This document shows, one piece after another, positions 9,338-19,305 of a stretch of DNA of 64,000 nt; the stretch's first letter is position 1; every line of letters starts with the position of its first letter. Both the position numbers and the translations under genes were made by a program. Below the pieces are notes generated by a model. It did not search any database. It saw only the letters and a list, made by a program, of their open reading frames with translations, and was not told where the DNA came from. Origin of the DNA: an uncultured Phocaeicola sp. (lineage in GTDB: Bacteria; Bacteroidota; Bacteroidia; Bacteroidales; Bacteroidaceae); contig CALUJE010000003.1 in NCBI GenBank assembly GCA_944320885.1, positions 1 to 64,000 of the forward strand, given 5' to 3'.

Positions 9338-11824
9338 ATGATAAAAAGAAGATTTAGCGATTTTGAAGAAAATACAGAGCGTGAAACAGCATTCTCTTTA
9401 ATAGCTGATATAGATGGTGATGAAGAACAACTCTTTGAAGGTAAAATAGATAAGTGTTTGCCTATATTGCCATTACGTAATATGGTTCTCTTTCCCGGAG
9501 TTGTACTCCCGGTAGCTGTAGGAAGAAAATCATCTTTGAAACTAATCGATCATGCATATAAAAACAATAAAACGATAGGAACTGTATGCCAGATAAAGGC
9601 TGAAGTTGAACGTCCACTCTTGGAAGATTTGTATTCTGTGGGAACTGTTGCAAAAATCGTTAGGATATTTGAGATGCCTGACCAGACGACAACGGTTATT
9701 CTGCAAGGAATGCAGCGTTTTAATCTTTTGGAAGTGCACGATGAAGTAAATGGAAAATATTTGGAAGGAATTGTGAGTCAGCTATACGAAACATTTCCTC
9801 CAAAAGATGATATGGAATTTAAAGTATTGGTTGATACCTGTAAGGAACTGACTGTTAAATTCATAAAATCTACAGATAATATTCAGAATGAAGCAGCTTT
9901 TGCCATTAAGAATATAAGTAATCCGGTATTCCTGATTAATTTCATATGTGCAAACTTATTGCTGAAAGTTGATGAAAAAGAGCAACTTCTGAAATATGAC
10001 TCTGTTCAGGATAGAGCATACCGTTTACTTGAATTGTTGAAGCGTGAGACTAAGTTGGCGGAATTAAAAGCCAATATACAGATGCGTACGCGAGAGGACA
10101 TAGATCAGCAGCAACGTGAATATTTCCTTCAACAGCAAATGAAGAATATTCAGGACGAGCTCGGTGGTAATCCTCAAGATTTGGAATTTGATGAATTACA
10201 GCGGCGTGCATCTCAGAAGAAGTGGAGCGTTGATGTCCGGAAGGTTTTTGATCGCGAAATGAGTAAATTGGAAAGAACCAATCCTCAGTCTCCGGAATAT
10301 AACGTTCAGCTAAATTATCTGGAAACAATGCTCAGTTTGCCATGGAATGAGTATACCGAAGATAACTTGAACTTGGTTCATGCCGAAAAGGTTTTGAACA
10401 AAGATCACTATGGACTGGAAAAAGTAAAAGAACGTATTCTGGAACATTTGGCGGTCTTGAAGCTTAGAGGTGATCTCAAATCCCCTATCCTGTGCCTGTA
10501 TGGCCCTCCGGGAGTAGGTAAAACATCCTTGGGACGTTCTATTGCTTCTGCGTTGAAGCGCAAATACATTCGGATTTCTTTGGGCGGACTGCATGATGAA
10601 GCTGAAATTCGTGGACACAGACGTACATATATTGGTGCAATGCCCGGTCGAATAATCAAGAGTCTGATAAAAGCCAATTCATCCAACCCTGTATTCATAT
10701 TGGACGAAATAGATAAGGTCAGTCAGAATAATTTCCAGGGAGACCCTTCTTCTGCGCTGCTTGAAGTTTTGGATCCTGAACAAAACAGTACATTCCATGA
10801 TAATTATCTAGATGTGGATTATGATTTGTCTAAAGTTATGTTTATAGCGACAGCCAATAATCTGAACACTATACCGGCACCGTTATTAGATCGTATGGAG
10901 TTAATAGAAGTCAGCGGATATATAACTGAAGAGAAAATAGAAATTGCACGTCGACATCTGGTTCCTAAGGAAATGGAAAATGTGGGAATGGAAAAGGGTA
11001 ATGCCGTAAAATTGCCAAAGAATACTTTGGAAGCAATTATAGAATCATATACTCGTGAATCGGGCGTACGTGAACTTGAGAAAAAAATTGGTAAAGTTTT
11101 CCGTAAGCTGGTTCGTAAGTATGCAACGGATGGCAATTATCCTTTAAAGGAAGTGAAGCCTGCCAATTTGAAAGAATTGTTAGGAGCTCCAGAATATACC
11201 CGTGACAAATATCAGGGAAATGACTATGCCGGTGTTGTTACAGGATTGGCTTGGACTGCAGTAGGTGGTGAAATCTTGTTTGTTGAAACCAGTGTCAGTC
11301 GTGGAAAGGGAGGTCGTTTGACATTAACCGGAAACCTTGGAGATGTCATGAAAGAATCTGCCATGTTGGCCTTGGAATATATAAAAGCACACGCTGCTTT
11401 CCTGAATATCAATCCGGATATATTTGAAAACTGGAATATACATATTCATGTTCCGGAAGGAGCTATTCCCAAAGACGGTCCGTCAGCAGGTATTACAATG
11501 GCGACTTCGTTGGCATCGGCTTTAACTCAAAGAAAAGTTAAAGCAAATCTGGCAATGACCGGTGAGATAACGTTGAGAGGCAAGGTCCTTCCTGTGGGTG
11601 GCATTAAAGAGAAGATTTTGGCTGCAAAACGGGCCGGTATAAAAGAAATCATTTTATGCCAGGATAATAAAAAAGACATTGAAGAAATTCCGGAAATCTA
11701 TTTGAAGGGACTGGAATTCCATTATGTAACAGATGTAAAAGAAGTCTTGAGCATAGCATTGCTTGACGAAAAAGTGAATGATGCTATTGATTTTACAATA
11801 ACCCCTGTCAAAACAGAAGAATGA
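9338..11824 (+). CDS. lon: ATP-dependent protease Lon
   Basis: An 828-residue cytoplasmic AAA+ protease. Domain order: LON substrate-binding N-domain ([19 protein letters not shown], about 42-240); coiled-coil helical region; AAA+ module with Walker [13 protein letters not shown] and Walker [11 protein letters not shown]; and the C-terminal Ser-Lys protease domain. The nucleophile is Ser716 in PKDGPSAGI; the lysine partner lies in GGIKEKIL (757-759). It degrades misfolded and regulatory proteins. The residue 1-40 extension before the N-domain is acidic. The stop overlaps the tgt start by 4 bp (ATGA), making lon the first gene of a lon-tgt-LptF/G operon. Confidence 0.97.
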   Translation: MIKRRFSDFEENTERETAFSLIADIDGDEEQLFEGKIDKCLPILPLRNMVLFPGVVLPVAVGRKSSLKLIDHAYKNNKTIGTVCQIKAEVERPLLEDLYSVGTVAKIVRIFEMPDQTTTVILQGMQRFNLLEVHDEVNGKYLEGIVSQLYETFPPKDDMEFKVLVDTCKELTVKFIKSTDNIQNEAAFAIKNISNPVFLINFICANLLLKVDEKEQLLKYDSVQDRAYRLLELLKRETKLAELKANIQMRTREDIDQQQREYFLQQQMKNIQDELGGNPQDLEFDELQRRASQKKWSVDVRKVFDREMSKLERTNPQSPEYNVQLNYLETMLSLPWNEYTEDNLNLVHAEKVLNKDHYGLEKVKERILEHLAVLKLRGDLKSPILCLYGPPGVGKTSLGRSIASALKRKYIRISLGGLHDEAEIRGHRRTYIGAMPGRIIKSLIKANSSNPVFILDEIDKVSQNNFQGDPSSALLEVLDPEQNSTFHDNYLDVDYDLSKVMFIATANNLNTIPAPLLDRMELIEVSGYITEEKIEIARRHLVPKEMENVGMEKGNAVKLPKNTLEAIIESYTRESGVRELEKKIGKVFRKLVRKYATDGNYPLKEVKPANLKELLGAPEYTRDKYQGNDYAGVVTGLAWTAVGGEILFVETSVSRGKGGRLTLTGNLGDVMKESAMLALEYIKAHAAFLNINPDIFENWNIHIHVPEGAIPKDGPSAGITMATSLASALTQRKVKANLAMTGEITLRGKVLPVGGIKEKILAAKRAGIKEIILCQDNKKDIEEIPEIYLKGLEFHYVTDVKEVLSIALLDEKVNDAIDFTITPVKTEE

Positions 11825-12951
11825 AATTTGAATTACAACATACAGATCTAAAATCAAATGCAAGAGCCGGATTGATAACTACCGCGCATGGATTGATTGA
11901 AACTCCAATCTTTATGCCGGTAGGAACGTTAGGCTCTGTCAAGGGTGTACATTTGCGTGAATTGAAAGATGATATTAAGGCCCAGATAATATTGGGAAAT
12001 ACATATCATTTATATTTGCGTCCAGGTCTTGAAGTTCTGGAAGGTGCCGGAGGTTTGCACAAGTTCAATGGATTTGACAGACCCATGTTGACCGATAGCG
12101 GCGGATTCCAGGTCTTTTCATTGTCGGGAATACGCAAACTGCGTGAAGAAGGTGCTGAATTTCGTTCCCATATAGATGGTTCGAAACACTTTTTTACTCC
12201 GGAAAAGGTGATGGATATAGAGCGAAGTATCGGAGCCGATATTATGATGGCATTTGACGAATGTCCTCCTGGGGATTCTGATTATGAATACGCAAAAAAG
12301 TCATTGGGGTTGACTCACCGCTGGCTGGACCGTTGTATAGCCCGATATAATGAAACAGAGCCCAAATACGGATATGAGCAGTCTTTGTTTCCTATAGTGC
12401 AAGGATGCGTTTATCCGGATTTGCGCAGACAATCTGCCGAGTTTGTTGCCTCAAAAAACTGTGATGGCAATGCGATTGGAGGATTAGCAGTGGGCGAACC
12501 GACGGAAAAGATGTATGAAATGATAGAAATCGTCAATGAAATACTTCCGAAAGATAAGCCACGTTATTTAATGGGAGTAGGTACTCCGGTGAATATCCTG
12601 GAAGGCATAGAGCGTGGAGTAGATATGTTTGATTGTGTTATGCCTACCCGTAACGGACGTAATGCCATGCTGTTTACAAAAAATGGAATAATGAACATGC
12701 GTAATAAGAAATGGGAGAAAGACTACTCTCCTATTGAAGAAGACGGTGCTTCATATGTTGATACAGCATACTCTAAGGCATACTTGCGTCATTTGTTTCA
12801 TTCACAGGAACTGCTGGCTATGCAAATTGCATCTATTCACAACCTGGCTTTTTATCTATGGTTGGTTAAGGAAGCTAGAAAACACATCTTTGAGGATGAT
12901 TATTCTGTTTGGAAAGCAAAAATGGTAGAACGTTTGTCGACAAGATTATAA
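11821..12951 (+). CDS. tgt: Queuine/preQ1 tRNA-ribosyltransferase
   Basis: A 376-residue TIM-barrel tRNA-guanine transglycosylase that exchanges G34 for preQ1 in tRNAs with GUN anticodons. Hallmarks: LTDSGGFQVFSLSG (the active-site Asp region), AFDECPPGDSDYEYAKKS, GGLAVGEPTEKMYEM, and DCVMPTRNGRNAMLFT. Oddity: where the E. coli type has three zinc-binding cysteines just before the SRAYLRHL motif, this protein reads GASYVDTAYSKAYLRHLF, with no cysteine (residues 309-322). The downstream histidine (ASIHNLAFY) remains. It overlaps lon by 4 bp, and the permease gene follows after 7 nt. Confidence 0.95.
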   Translation: MKFELQHTDLKSNARAGLITTAHGLIETPIFMPVGTLGSVKGVHLRELKDDIKAQIILGNTYHLYLRPGLEVLEGAGGLHKFNGFDRPMLTDSGGFQVFSLSGIRKLREEGAEFRSHIDGSKHFFTPEKVMDIERSIGADIMMAFDECPPGDSDYEYAKKSLGLTHRWLDRCIARYNETEPKYGYEQSLFPIVQGCVYPDLRRQSAEFVASKNCDGNAIGGLAVGEPTEKMYEMIEIVNEILPKDKPRYLMGVGTPVNILEGIERGVDMFDCVMPTRNGRNAMLFTKNGIMNMRNKKWEKDYSPIEEDGASYVDTAYSKAYLRHLFHSQELLAMQIASIHNLAFYLWLVKEARKHIFEDDYSVWKAKMVERLSTRL

Positions 12952-12958
12952 CAAGAAA

Positions 12959-14083
12959 ATGAAGCTGAAATTAAAAGGACTATTTCAAGGAAGATTGCTA
13001 AAGCGGCTTGATGTATACATTATCAAGAAGTTCTTAGGTACTTATTTCTTTGCAATAGCATTGATCATATCGATTGCTGTGGTATTCGATATGAATGAGA
13101 ATTTGGATAAGTTTACTGACAAAGGAGCAACATGGTCTGCTATTATTACGGATTATTATCTGAATTTTATACCATACTTCTCCAACTTGTTCAGTCCTCT
13201 GTTTGTCTTTATTGCAGTAATATTCTTTACCTCTAAACTGGCAGAGAATTCTGAAATTATAGCAATGTTCTCTACCGGAATGAGTTTTAAGAGAATGATG
13301 CGTCCTTATATGATTTCAGCAGGTTTTATTGCATTACTTACCTATTTTCTGGGCTCATATGTTATTCCTAAGGGAAGTGAGGTACGATTAAAGTTTGAAA
13401 ATCAGTATAAGAAAAGAAAGAACTTCGGTTATGTTGAAAATGTTCAAATGGAAGTTGCCGATGGAGTTATTGCCTATATAGAACGATATGAAGATTATAA
13501 CAAAACGGGATATCGCTTTTCTTTGGATAAGTTTGTAGATAAGAAGCTTGTATCTCATTTAACGGCCCGGAGGGTAATATATGATACATTGAGCACCAAT
13601 AAGGAGCGCTGGCAATTGCGTGATTATATGATTCGTGAACTGAATGGTGATCATGAAGTGATAACTCACGGTGAGAAACTGGATACGGTTCTGCATATTC
13701 AGCCGCGTGATTTTCTGATAACAAAAGGTCAGCAGGAGACAATGACAAGTCCGGAATTAAGGACTTATGTCGCACGGCAAAAAGAGCGTGGATTTGCCAA
13801 TATCAAGGAGTTCGAAATAGAATATCACAAACGTATAGCCATGTCGTTTGCATCTTTTATTCTGACTACGATAGGTGTTTCTCTTTCTTCCCGCAAAACC
13901 AAGGGAGGTATGGGATTGCATTTAGGAATAGGACTGGCATTGAGTTTTTCGTATATTCTTTTCCAGACTATTTCTGCGACATTTGCCATAAATGCCAATC
14001 TGCCGCCGATTATAGCAGTATGGATTCCTAATATATTATATGCTGGAGTTGCAGTCTATTTATATAGAAAAGCTCCGAAATGA
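12959..14083 (+). CDS. LptF/LptG (YjgP/YjgQ) family permease
   Basis: A 374-residue inner-membrane protein with the LptF/G layout. One N-terminal transmembrane helix (about 27-45, FFAIALIISIAVVF) and two more near 80-135 precede a periplasmic domain (about 140-285). Two to three C-terminal helices follow (FASFILTTIGVSLSS, LGIGLALSFSYILF, AVWIPNILYAGVAVYLY). In LptBFG this subunit extracts LPS from the inner membrane toward LptC/A. Third gene of the lon operon; a strong terminator follows directly. Confidence 0.88.
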   Translation: MKLKLKGLFQGRLLKRLDVYIIKKFLGTYFFAIALIISIAVVFDMNENLDKFTDKGATWSAIITDYYLNFIPYFSNLFSPLFVFIAVIFFTSKLAENSEIIAMFSTGMSFKRMMRPYMISAGFIALLTYFLGSYVIPKGSEVRLKFENQYKKRKNFGYVENVQMEVADGVIAYIERYEDYNKTGYRFSLDKFVDKKLVSHLTARRVIYDTLSTNKERWQLRDYMIRELNGDHEVITHGEKLDTVLHIQPRDFLITKGQQETMTSPELRTYVARQKERGFANIKEFEIEYHKRIAMSFASFILTTIGVSLSSRKTKGGMGLHLGIGLALSFSYILFQTISATFAINANLPPIIAVWIPNILYAGVAVYLYRKAPK

Positions 14084-14084
14084 T

Positions 14085-14127
14085 AAAACGCCGCATTTCT
14101 GATATATTCTGAAATGCGGCGTTTTTG
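14085..14127 (+). terminator. Rho-independent terminator of the lon operon
   Basis: A 15-bp stem (14085-14099 with 14111-14125; GC core ACGCCGCATTTC) is followed by TTTTTG. It begins 2 nt after the permease stop. The A/T ends make it usable in reverse for the convergent thioredoxin-fold gene, which stops at 14170. Confidence 0.9.
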
Positions 14128-14169
14128 TTGCATACTTTCATCTCTTCGAAAGAGCTTTCAACATCTCTC

Positions 14170-14664
14170 CTACTTTAAATATTGAGAGAGTTCTTTTGCT
14201 GTGATATTTGTGGCAATAATTTGCCCCTTTTCATCCAGCAAATAATTTTTGAAGCCTTTGTTCAGATGGTACAAATCAAATAAACTAGAAGCTTCACCAG
14301 ATGTATCTACCATACAATAGGCATTTTCTATCTGGTCCTGTTTAATGGTCTCGTCAAATATTGATGCATATTCATCAAAAGAAACTGAAACCATTGTTAC
14401 GCATTGTGACAAGTTTTCCATTTCATGGCTTAATAATGCATTCTTTACACGAGAATCTGCATCGTAACTTGCCCAAAAATTTAAAAGCACATATTTGCCT
14501 CTTAATGCTTTTAAATCGGTTGTCTCTTCACTGTTGTACCTGCGTAAAGTAAAGTTGGGTGCGATATTTCCGACGCTCAACCCACTTGTCGGCTGGTTTT
14601 TGTCAATGAAAGCTGTCAAGGATAAAAGTAATACTACAACAAAAATCCATCTTACATTCTTCAT
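14170..14664 (-). CDS. Exported thioredoxin-fold protein without CXXC
   Basis: A 164-residue TlpA/peroxiredoxin-like protein. Residues 1-20 are a signal peptide or anchor (WIFVVVLLLSLTAF). The body reads as a redoxin: IAPNFTLRRYNSEETTDL, GKYVLLNFWASYDADSRV, then a C-terminal strand GQIIATNITAKELSQYL. In TlpA proteins WAS is followed by WCxPC; here it is WASYDADS, so both catalytic cysteines are absent. It therefore cannot be a thiol-disulfide oxidoreductase of the usual kind. It may be a scaffold or binding protein in the periplasm. Bases 14665-14944 upstream carry no gene that I can see. Confidence 0.7.
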   Translation of the reverse strand: MKNVRWIFVVVLLLSLTAFIDKNQPTSGLSVGNIAPNFTLRRYNSEETTDLKALRGKYVLLNFWASYDADSRVKNALLSHEMENLSQCVTMVSVSFDEYASIFDETIKQDQIENAYCMVDTSGEASSLFDLYHLNKGFKNYLLDEKGQIIATNITAKELSQYLK

Positions 14665-14919
14665 GCAATCCGATTTTGGTTCATACTATCCGGAACTGCC
14701 TTGCAACAGTAATTTCTGTCCGAAACATTATTCTGTAATCTTAAACAAGTTCTAGAAGTGTTAATTACCTATTACTTATTAAGATAACCTTTTTGAAATT
14801 CGTTGCAAAGTTCTTATTTTTTTATGAATGTCCAAAAGAAAAAGATTAAAATTGTGTTTTATAACATACATTTTAGCTTTTTTCATGTAACATAGAGCTG
14901 TTTTTTCATCTTAAATCAT

Positions 14920-14927
14920 TAATTTTG
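14920..14927 (+). promoter_or_regulatory. Sigma-ABfr -7 box for serB
   Basis: TAATTTTG fits TAnnTTTG, placing the transcript start near 14934. That is 23 nt before the ATG at 14957. The -33 box is weak. Confidence 0.5.
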
Positions 14928-14956
14928 TTCACTATATTACAAAAATGAATAGATAT

Positions 14957-16198
14957 ATGAGCGAAATTAACACTGAATTAATTCTAATTCGTATTACAGG
15001 ATTGGATAGACCTGGATTAACTGCCTCTATAACAGAAATTTTGGCAAAATATGATGTTACAATCTTAGACATCGGCCAGGCAGATATACATAGTACATTG
15101 TCATTGGGTATTCTGTTTAAGTCATATGAAAACCAGTCAGGAAATATAATGAAGGAATTGCTTTTCGAGGCATCCAACTTAGGTGTTAATATTCGTTTCT
15201 ATCCTATTCCTAAAGATGAATATGAAAACTGGGTTTCTTTGCAAGGTAAGAATCGATATATCTTAACTCTTGTAGGACGAAAACTGACAGCCCGTCAGAT
15301 TGGTGCCGTAACCCGTATTCTGGCCGATCAGGGATTGAATATTGATGCCATCAAGCGTTTGACTGGTCGTATGCCATTGGATGAGAAAAAGACCACAACA
15401 CGTGCATGTATTGAGTTCTCTGTGCGAGGAACTCCCAATAATCGCCAGCAGATGCAGGAGCATTTAATGCAGCTCTCTCGTGATCTTGAAATGGATTTCT
15501 CATTCCAGCTTGATGATATGTACAGACGTATGCGTCGTCTTATCTGCTTTGATATGGATTCTACATTGATCAGAACAGAGGTTATTGATGAATTGGCTGA
15601 GAAGGCCGGCGTTGGAAAGGAAGTCCGTGAAATAACCGAACGTGCTATGCGTGGAGAAATCGATTTCAATGAAAGTTTCAAGGAACGCGTTGCGTTACTG
15701 AAAGGGCTGGATGAGTCTGTCATGAAGGAGATTGCAGAGAATCTTCCAATTACAGAGGGTGTAGAGCGATTGATGTACGTATTGAAACGATACGGTTATA
15801 AGATTGCAATTCTTTCCGGTGGATTTACATATTTCGGTAATTATCTGAAGAATAAATTCGGAATCGATTATGTTTATGCTAACGAACTGGAAATTGTGGA
15901 TGGAAAGCTTACCGGACGTTATGTAGGTGAAATCGTAGACGGACGTAGAAAAGCAGAACTGCTTCGCTTGATTGCACAGGTAGAAAATGTAGATATCCGT
16001 CAGACAATAGCTGTCGGTGATGGTGCAAACGACTTGCCTATGCTTTCATTGGCAGGATTGGGTATTGCATTCCATGCAAAACCGAAAGTTGTAGCCAATG
16101 CTCAGCAATCTATTAACACCATTGGTCTGGATGGAGTCTTGTACTTCCTCGGATTTAAAGATTCATATCTGGATGAACGCGGGAAAAAACTATCATAA
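14957..16198 (+). CDS. serB: Phosphoserine phosphatase with ACT domains
   Basis: A 413-residue enzyme of the last step of serine synthesis. The N-terminal half holds ACT-type regulatory modules (ELILIRITGLDRPGLTASI and YILTLVGRKLTARQIGAV). The C-terminal half is the HAD phosphatase, with motif I CFDMDSTLIRTEVIDELAE, motif II ILSGGFTYF and motif IV VGDGANDLPMLSLAG. I prefer ATG 14957 (MSEINTELILIR); ATG 14945 would add four residues and leave a leader of only about 10 nt. The DEAD-box helicase gene follows after 33 nt and may share the transcript. Confidence 0.93.
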   Translation: MSEINTELILIRITGLDRPGLTASITEILAKYDVTILDIGQADIHSTLSLGILFKSYENQSGNIMKELLFEASNLGVNIRFYPIPKDEYENWVSLQGKNRYILTLVGRKLTARQIGAVTRILADQGLNIDAIKRLTGRMPLDEKKTTTRACIEFSVRGTPNNRQQMQEHLMQLSRDLEMDFSFQLDDMYRRMRRLICFDMDSTLIRTEVIDELAEKAGVGKEVREITERAMRGEIDFNESFKERVALLKGLDESVMKEIAENLPITEGVERLMYVLKRYGYKIAILSGGFTYFGNYLKNKFGIDYVYANELEIVDGKLTGRYVGEIVDGRRKAELLRLIAQVENVDIRQTIAVGDGANDLPMLSLAGLGIAFHAKPKVVANAQQSINTIGLDGVLYFLGFKDSYLDERGKKLS

Positions 16199-16231
16199 AT
16201 GAAGTAAACAAGATTGCAATAATTCTGTAAA

Positions 16232-17485
16232 ATGAGGTTTTCAGACTTAGATTTGGAAGACAGTGTGCTTGATGCGCTGGATGCGATGAATTTTCAGGAA
16301 TGTACTCCGGTGCAAGAACATACTATTCCCATATTGCTTGAAGGAAAAGATTTGATTGGAGTTGCGCAGACGGGAACAGGTAAAACGGCTGCGTATCTCC
16401 TTCCTATACTTAATCAGTTGAGTAAAGGCGGTTATAAGGAGGATGCCATAAACTGCATTATCATGTCTCCTACCCGTGAGCTGGCACAGCAGATAGATCA
16501 GCAGATGGAAGGATTTTCCTATTTCATGCCAGTATCAAGTGTTGCCATCTACGGTGGAAATGACGGAGTCCGTTACGAGCAGGAAAAAAAAGGACTGGCT
16601 TTGGGGGCAGATGTCATAATTGCCACTCCCGGGCGACTGATCAGTCACATAAATCTAGGCAATGTTGATTTGTCTCATGTTTCGTTTTTCGTTCTGGACG
16701 AAGCCGACCGTATGCTCGATATGGGTTTTTATGATGACATCATGCAGATTGTCAATAAATTGCCTAAAGACAGACAAACGATTATGTTTTCGGCTACCAT
16801 GCCTGAGAAGATTCAGCAGCTGGCAAAATCAATTCTTAATAATCCGGTAGAAGTAAAGCTGGCGGTATCCAAACCTGCAGATAAGATTATACAGACGGCG
16901 TATGTATGTTATGAAAGTCAGAAACTGAATATTATACAGTCTTTGTTTAGTGAAAGCAATCCTGAGCGTGTTATAATTTTTGCCTCTTCGAAACTGAAAG
17001 TCAAAGATATAACCAAGGCTATCCAGCGCATGAAACTTAGGGTTGGCGAAATGCACTCTGACCTGGATCAGAAACAGCGTGACTATATTATGCACGAATT
17101 CAAGAACGGTCGTATTGATATTCTTATAGCGACAGATATTGTAGCGCGTGGAATTGATATTGACGATATACGTCTGGTCATTAATTACGATGTACCTCAC
17201 GATTGTGAGGATTATGTGCATCGCATAGGACGTACGGCGCGAGCCAATCACGACGGATGTGCAATTACATTTGTCAGCGAAAAGGAACAAGGCAAATTCA
17301 AGGCTATAGAAGATTTCCTGGGACGTACTATATATAAGATTCCTGTTCCTGAAGAATTGGGAGAAGCTCCGGCATATAATCCGGTTAAACCGAAGACAAA
17401 TAAAAGAAGACCTTCAAGAAATTCAAAAGGAGGAGGTAACAGAAAAACCCGGCAAGCCAAAAAGAACAATTCAGACTCCAAATAA
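16232..17485 (+). CDS. DEAD-box RNA helicase (RhlE type)
   Basis: A 417-residue ATP-dependent RNA helicase with the standard motif order: Q motif (ECTPVQEHTIP), I AQTGTGKTAAYLLP, Ia SPTRELAQQ, II VLDEADRMLDMGF, III SATMP, V ATDIVARGIDI and VI HRIGRTARA. A short basic tail follows (about 385-417, rich in Lys/Arg/Asn), typical of RhlE-type enzymes that use the tail for RNA contact. Likely roles are ribosome assembly and RNA turnover, possibly in the cold. It lies 33 nt after serB, and a strong bidirectional terminator overlaps its stop codon. Confidence 0.93.
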   Translation: MRFSDLDLEDSVLDALDAMNFQECTPVQEHTIPILLEGKDLIGVAQTGTGKTAAYLLPILNQLSKGGYKEDAINCIIMSPTRELAQQIDQQMEGFSYFMPVSSVAIYGGNDGVRYEQEKKGLALGADVIIATPGRLISHINLGNVDLSHVSFFVLDEADRMLDMGFYDDIMQIVNKLPKDRQTIMFSATMPEKIQQLAKSILNNPVEVKLAVSKPADKIIQTAYVCYESQKLNIIQSLFSESNPERVIIFASSKLKVKDITKAIQRMKLRVGEMHSDLDQKQRDYIMHEFKNGRIDILIATDIVARGIDIDDIRLVINYDVPHDCEDYVHRIGRTARANHDGCAITFVSEKEQGKFKAIEDFLGRTIYKIPVPEELGEAPAYNPVKPKTNKRRPSRNSKGGGNRKTRQAKKNNSDSK

Positions 17486-17531
17486 AAAGAAATCATCCTG
17501 ATATCAAAAGATGTCAGGATGATTTCTTTTT
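17484..17531. terminator. Bidirectional terminator between helicase and zinc-ribbon genes
   Basis: Arms 17484-17505 and 17510-17531 pair over about 21 bp with one G-U. A-runs lie on the left and T-runs on the right, so it can stop the rightward helicase transcript and the leftward zinc-ribbon transcript (stop at 17554). Confidence 0.9.
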
Positions 17532-17553
17532 ATATACAAACAAGTTCTATCTT

Positions 17554-18315
17554 TTACTCTACACCAGCCAATTCCGGGTCAATCATGATTCGGCCGCAAT
17601 ATTCGCAAACGATAATTTTCTTACGCATACGTATATCCAGCTGTCTTTGAGGCGGTATTTTATTGAAACATCCACCGCATGCATCACGTTGTACATATAC
17701 AATACCCAATCCGTTGCGAGAATTTTTACGGATACGTTTGAAAGCCTGGAGCAGACGCGGTTCAATATTTGCTTCGAGAGCTTTTGCCTTTTCTCTGAGT
17801 TTCTCTTCTTCCTGTTTGGTTTCAGATACAATTTCGTTCAACTCAGACTTCTTTACTTCCAAATCTTTTTTACGCTCTTCAAGTAATTCCGTGCTTTTTA
17901 CAATTTCATCAGCTTTAGCTGCAGCCGATGCATTGAATTCTCTGATTTGTTTCTCGCACAATTCAATCTCCAAAGACTGGAATTCTATTTCCTTGCTTAA
18001 AACATCATATTCGCGATTGTTGCGAACATTGTCAAGTTGTGACTTGTATTTTTCAACTGAAGCTTTGGCAACCTCTATGTCATTTTTCTTTTTTGCAACG
18101 TTCTCTTTTAATTCAACGATTTCCTTGTTGATTTTTTCGATACGTGTGCTCAAACCTGTTACTTCATCTTCCAGGTCTTGTACTTCCAAAGGAAGCTCTC
18201 CACGTAAAGTTTTGATTTTATCAATTTCAGACAGCATGGTCTGTAACTGATACAACGTTTTCAATTTTTCTTCAACAGACAAATCCTGAGGATCTTTTTT
18301 TACTTCTTTTGCCAT
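17554..18315 (-). CDS. Coiled-coil C4 zinc-ribbon protein (DUF164/COG1579)
   Basis: A 253-residue cytoplasmic protein. Residues 10-190 form a long charged coiled coil, and residues 200-250 a C4 zinc ribbon with two Cys pairs (CGGC and CEYC) separated by 22 residues. This family (COG1579) is thought to bind nucleic acid and is regularly encoded beside NIF3, as here with a 6-nt gap. The start is ATG 18315 (MAKEVKKDPQDL); an in-frame TTG two codons earlier is unlikely. Confidence 0.85.
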   Translation of the reverse strand: MAKEVKKDPQDLSVEEKLKTLYQLQTMLSEIDKIKTLRGELPLEVQDLEDEVTGLSTRIEKINKEIVELKENVAKKKNDIEVAKASVEKYKSQLDNVRNNREYDVLSKEIEFQSLEIELCEKQIREFNASAAAKADEIVKSTELLEERKKDLEVKKSELNEIVSETKQEEEKLREKAKALEANIEPRLLQAFKRIRKNSRNGLGIVYVQRDACGGCFNKIPPQRQLDIRMRKKIIVCEYCGRIMIDPELAGVE

Positions 18316-18321
18316 ATACAA

Positions 18322-19098
18322 TTATAAATATTTGATAGGGTTTGTATTAATCTTTGTTTGTTCGGTCTTCAAGTCCGGGAATTGCTTTTTCAGAAATTCC
18401 TGCAAAAGCTGTTTGGTATACTGTTCGCTTTCGTAATGACCGATTTCAGCGAGCAGAATTTTCCGTTCCAGTCCGAAATATTCATGATATCTGATTTCAC
18501 CGGTAATAAAAACATCCGCATTTGCTGCAATGGCATCGGGTATCAGGAAAGCTCCTGTCCCTCCACATACGGCAACACGATGAATGAGTTTTCCGCTCAG
18601 CTTATTGTGTTTTACGCAGCCAACTTCGAATGTTTTCTTTATCCGTTTCAGAAAATCGGTTTCAGTTTCCGGATTCTCCAATGAGCCTATAATACCACTG
18701 CCGCTTCCTTCGGCATTCGGGCTTAGAAAAGATACGTCCGTCAGACCTATTTTTTCGGCTATCTTGAAGTTAACACCATTCAGCACATTGTCAAGATTCG
18801 TATGTGCCGAGTAAATGACAATGTCATTTTTTATGGCTTTCAAAATACAACGCTCTATATAGGTTTTGTCAGATATTGATTTCACTCCTTTAAAAATTAA
18901 AGGGTGATGTGAAATCACCAGATTAAAGCCTAATGCTACTGCCTCGTCAATAACAGCTTCTGTTACGTCCAGACACAATAAAGCCCCTGTTGCTTCCGCT
19001 TCTGTCAGTCCTACTTGCAAGCCGGCATTGTCAAAGTCTTCCTGCAAAGGCAGAGGCGCGAACCTTTCAAGGGCGCATACAATTTCCTTTATTTTCAT
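18322..19098 (-). CDS. NIF3-like dinuclear metal centre protein (YbgI family)
   Basis: A 258-residue NIF3 family member. Metal-binding segments: VISHHPLIFKGVKSI, YSAHTNLDNVLNGVN and the C-terminal EIGHYESEQYT. The family is a conserved hexameric metal-dependent hydrolase whose in vivo substrate is still unclear. The open frame continues upstream to 19587, but I place the start at ATG 19098 (MKIKEIVCALERF). The extra 163 residues have no family similarity, run antisense through the divergent DUF2148 gene, and contain a promoter box. This is the compact form without the central inserted domain. First gene of a two-gene operon with the zinc-ribbon gene. Confidence 0.9.
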   Translation of the reverse strand: MKIKEIVCALERFAPLPLQEDFDNAGLQVGLTEAEATGALLCLDVTEAVIDEAVALGFNLVISHHPLIFKGVKSISDKTYIERCILKAIKNDIVIYSAHTNLDNVLNGVNFKIAEKIGLTDVSFLSPNAEGSGSGIIGSLENPETETDFLKRIKKTFEVGCVKHNKLSGKLIHRVAVCGGTGAFLIPDAIAANADVFITGEIRYHEYFGLERKILLAEIGHYESEQYTKQLLQEFLKKQFPDLKTEQTKINTNPIKYL

Positions 19099-19118
19099 TA
19101 TAAACCTAAAATTAGGCG

Positions 19119-19126
19119 CAAAGATA
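19119..19126 (-). promoter_or_regulatory. Sigma-ABfr -7 box for the NIF3 operon
   Basis: Read leftward the sequence is TATCTTTG. It lies 21 nt before the NIF3 ATG at 19098 and supports that start over any upstream one. Confidence 0.5.
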
Positions 19127-19273
19127 ATAAATAAGATGATTCTTTCCATGAATTTGATATCGGAATTTTCATGAAAATCATTCGGCTTGTCCTTCTTTTC
19201 CGTAAGATGATTCTCTTCGTTGCTTTTCTGGCTAAAAAAAGCGGAATTAATAAGAAATAATACGCATATGTCG

Positions 19274-19281
19274 TATCTTTG
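19274..19281 (+). promoter_or_regulatory. Sigma-ABfr -7 box for the DUF2148 gene
   Basis: TATCTTTG, 25 nt before the ATG at 19306. No good -33 element is seen. Confidence 0.5.
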
Positions 19282-19305
19282 TGAAAAATTAAAGACTGAG
19301 CAAAT

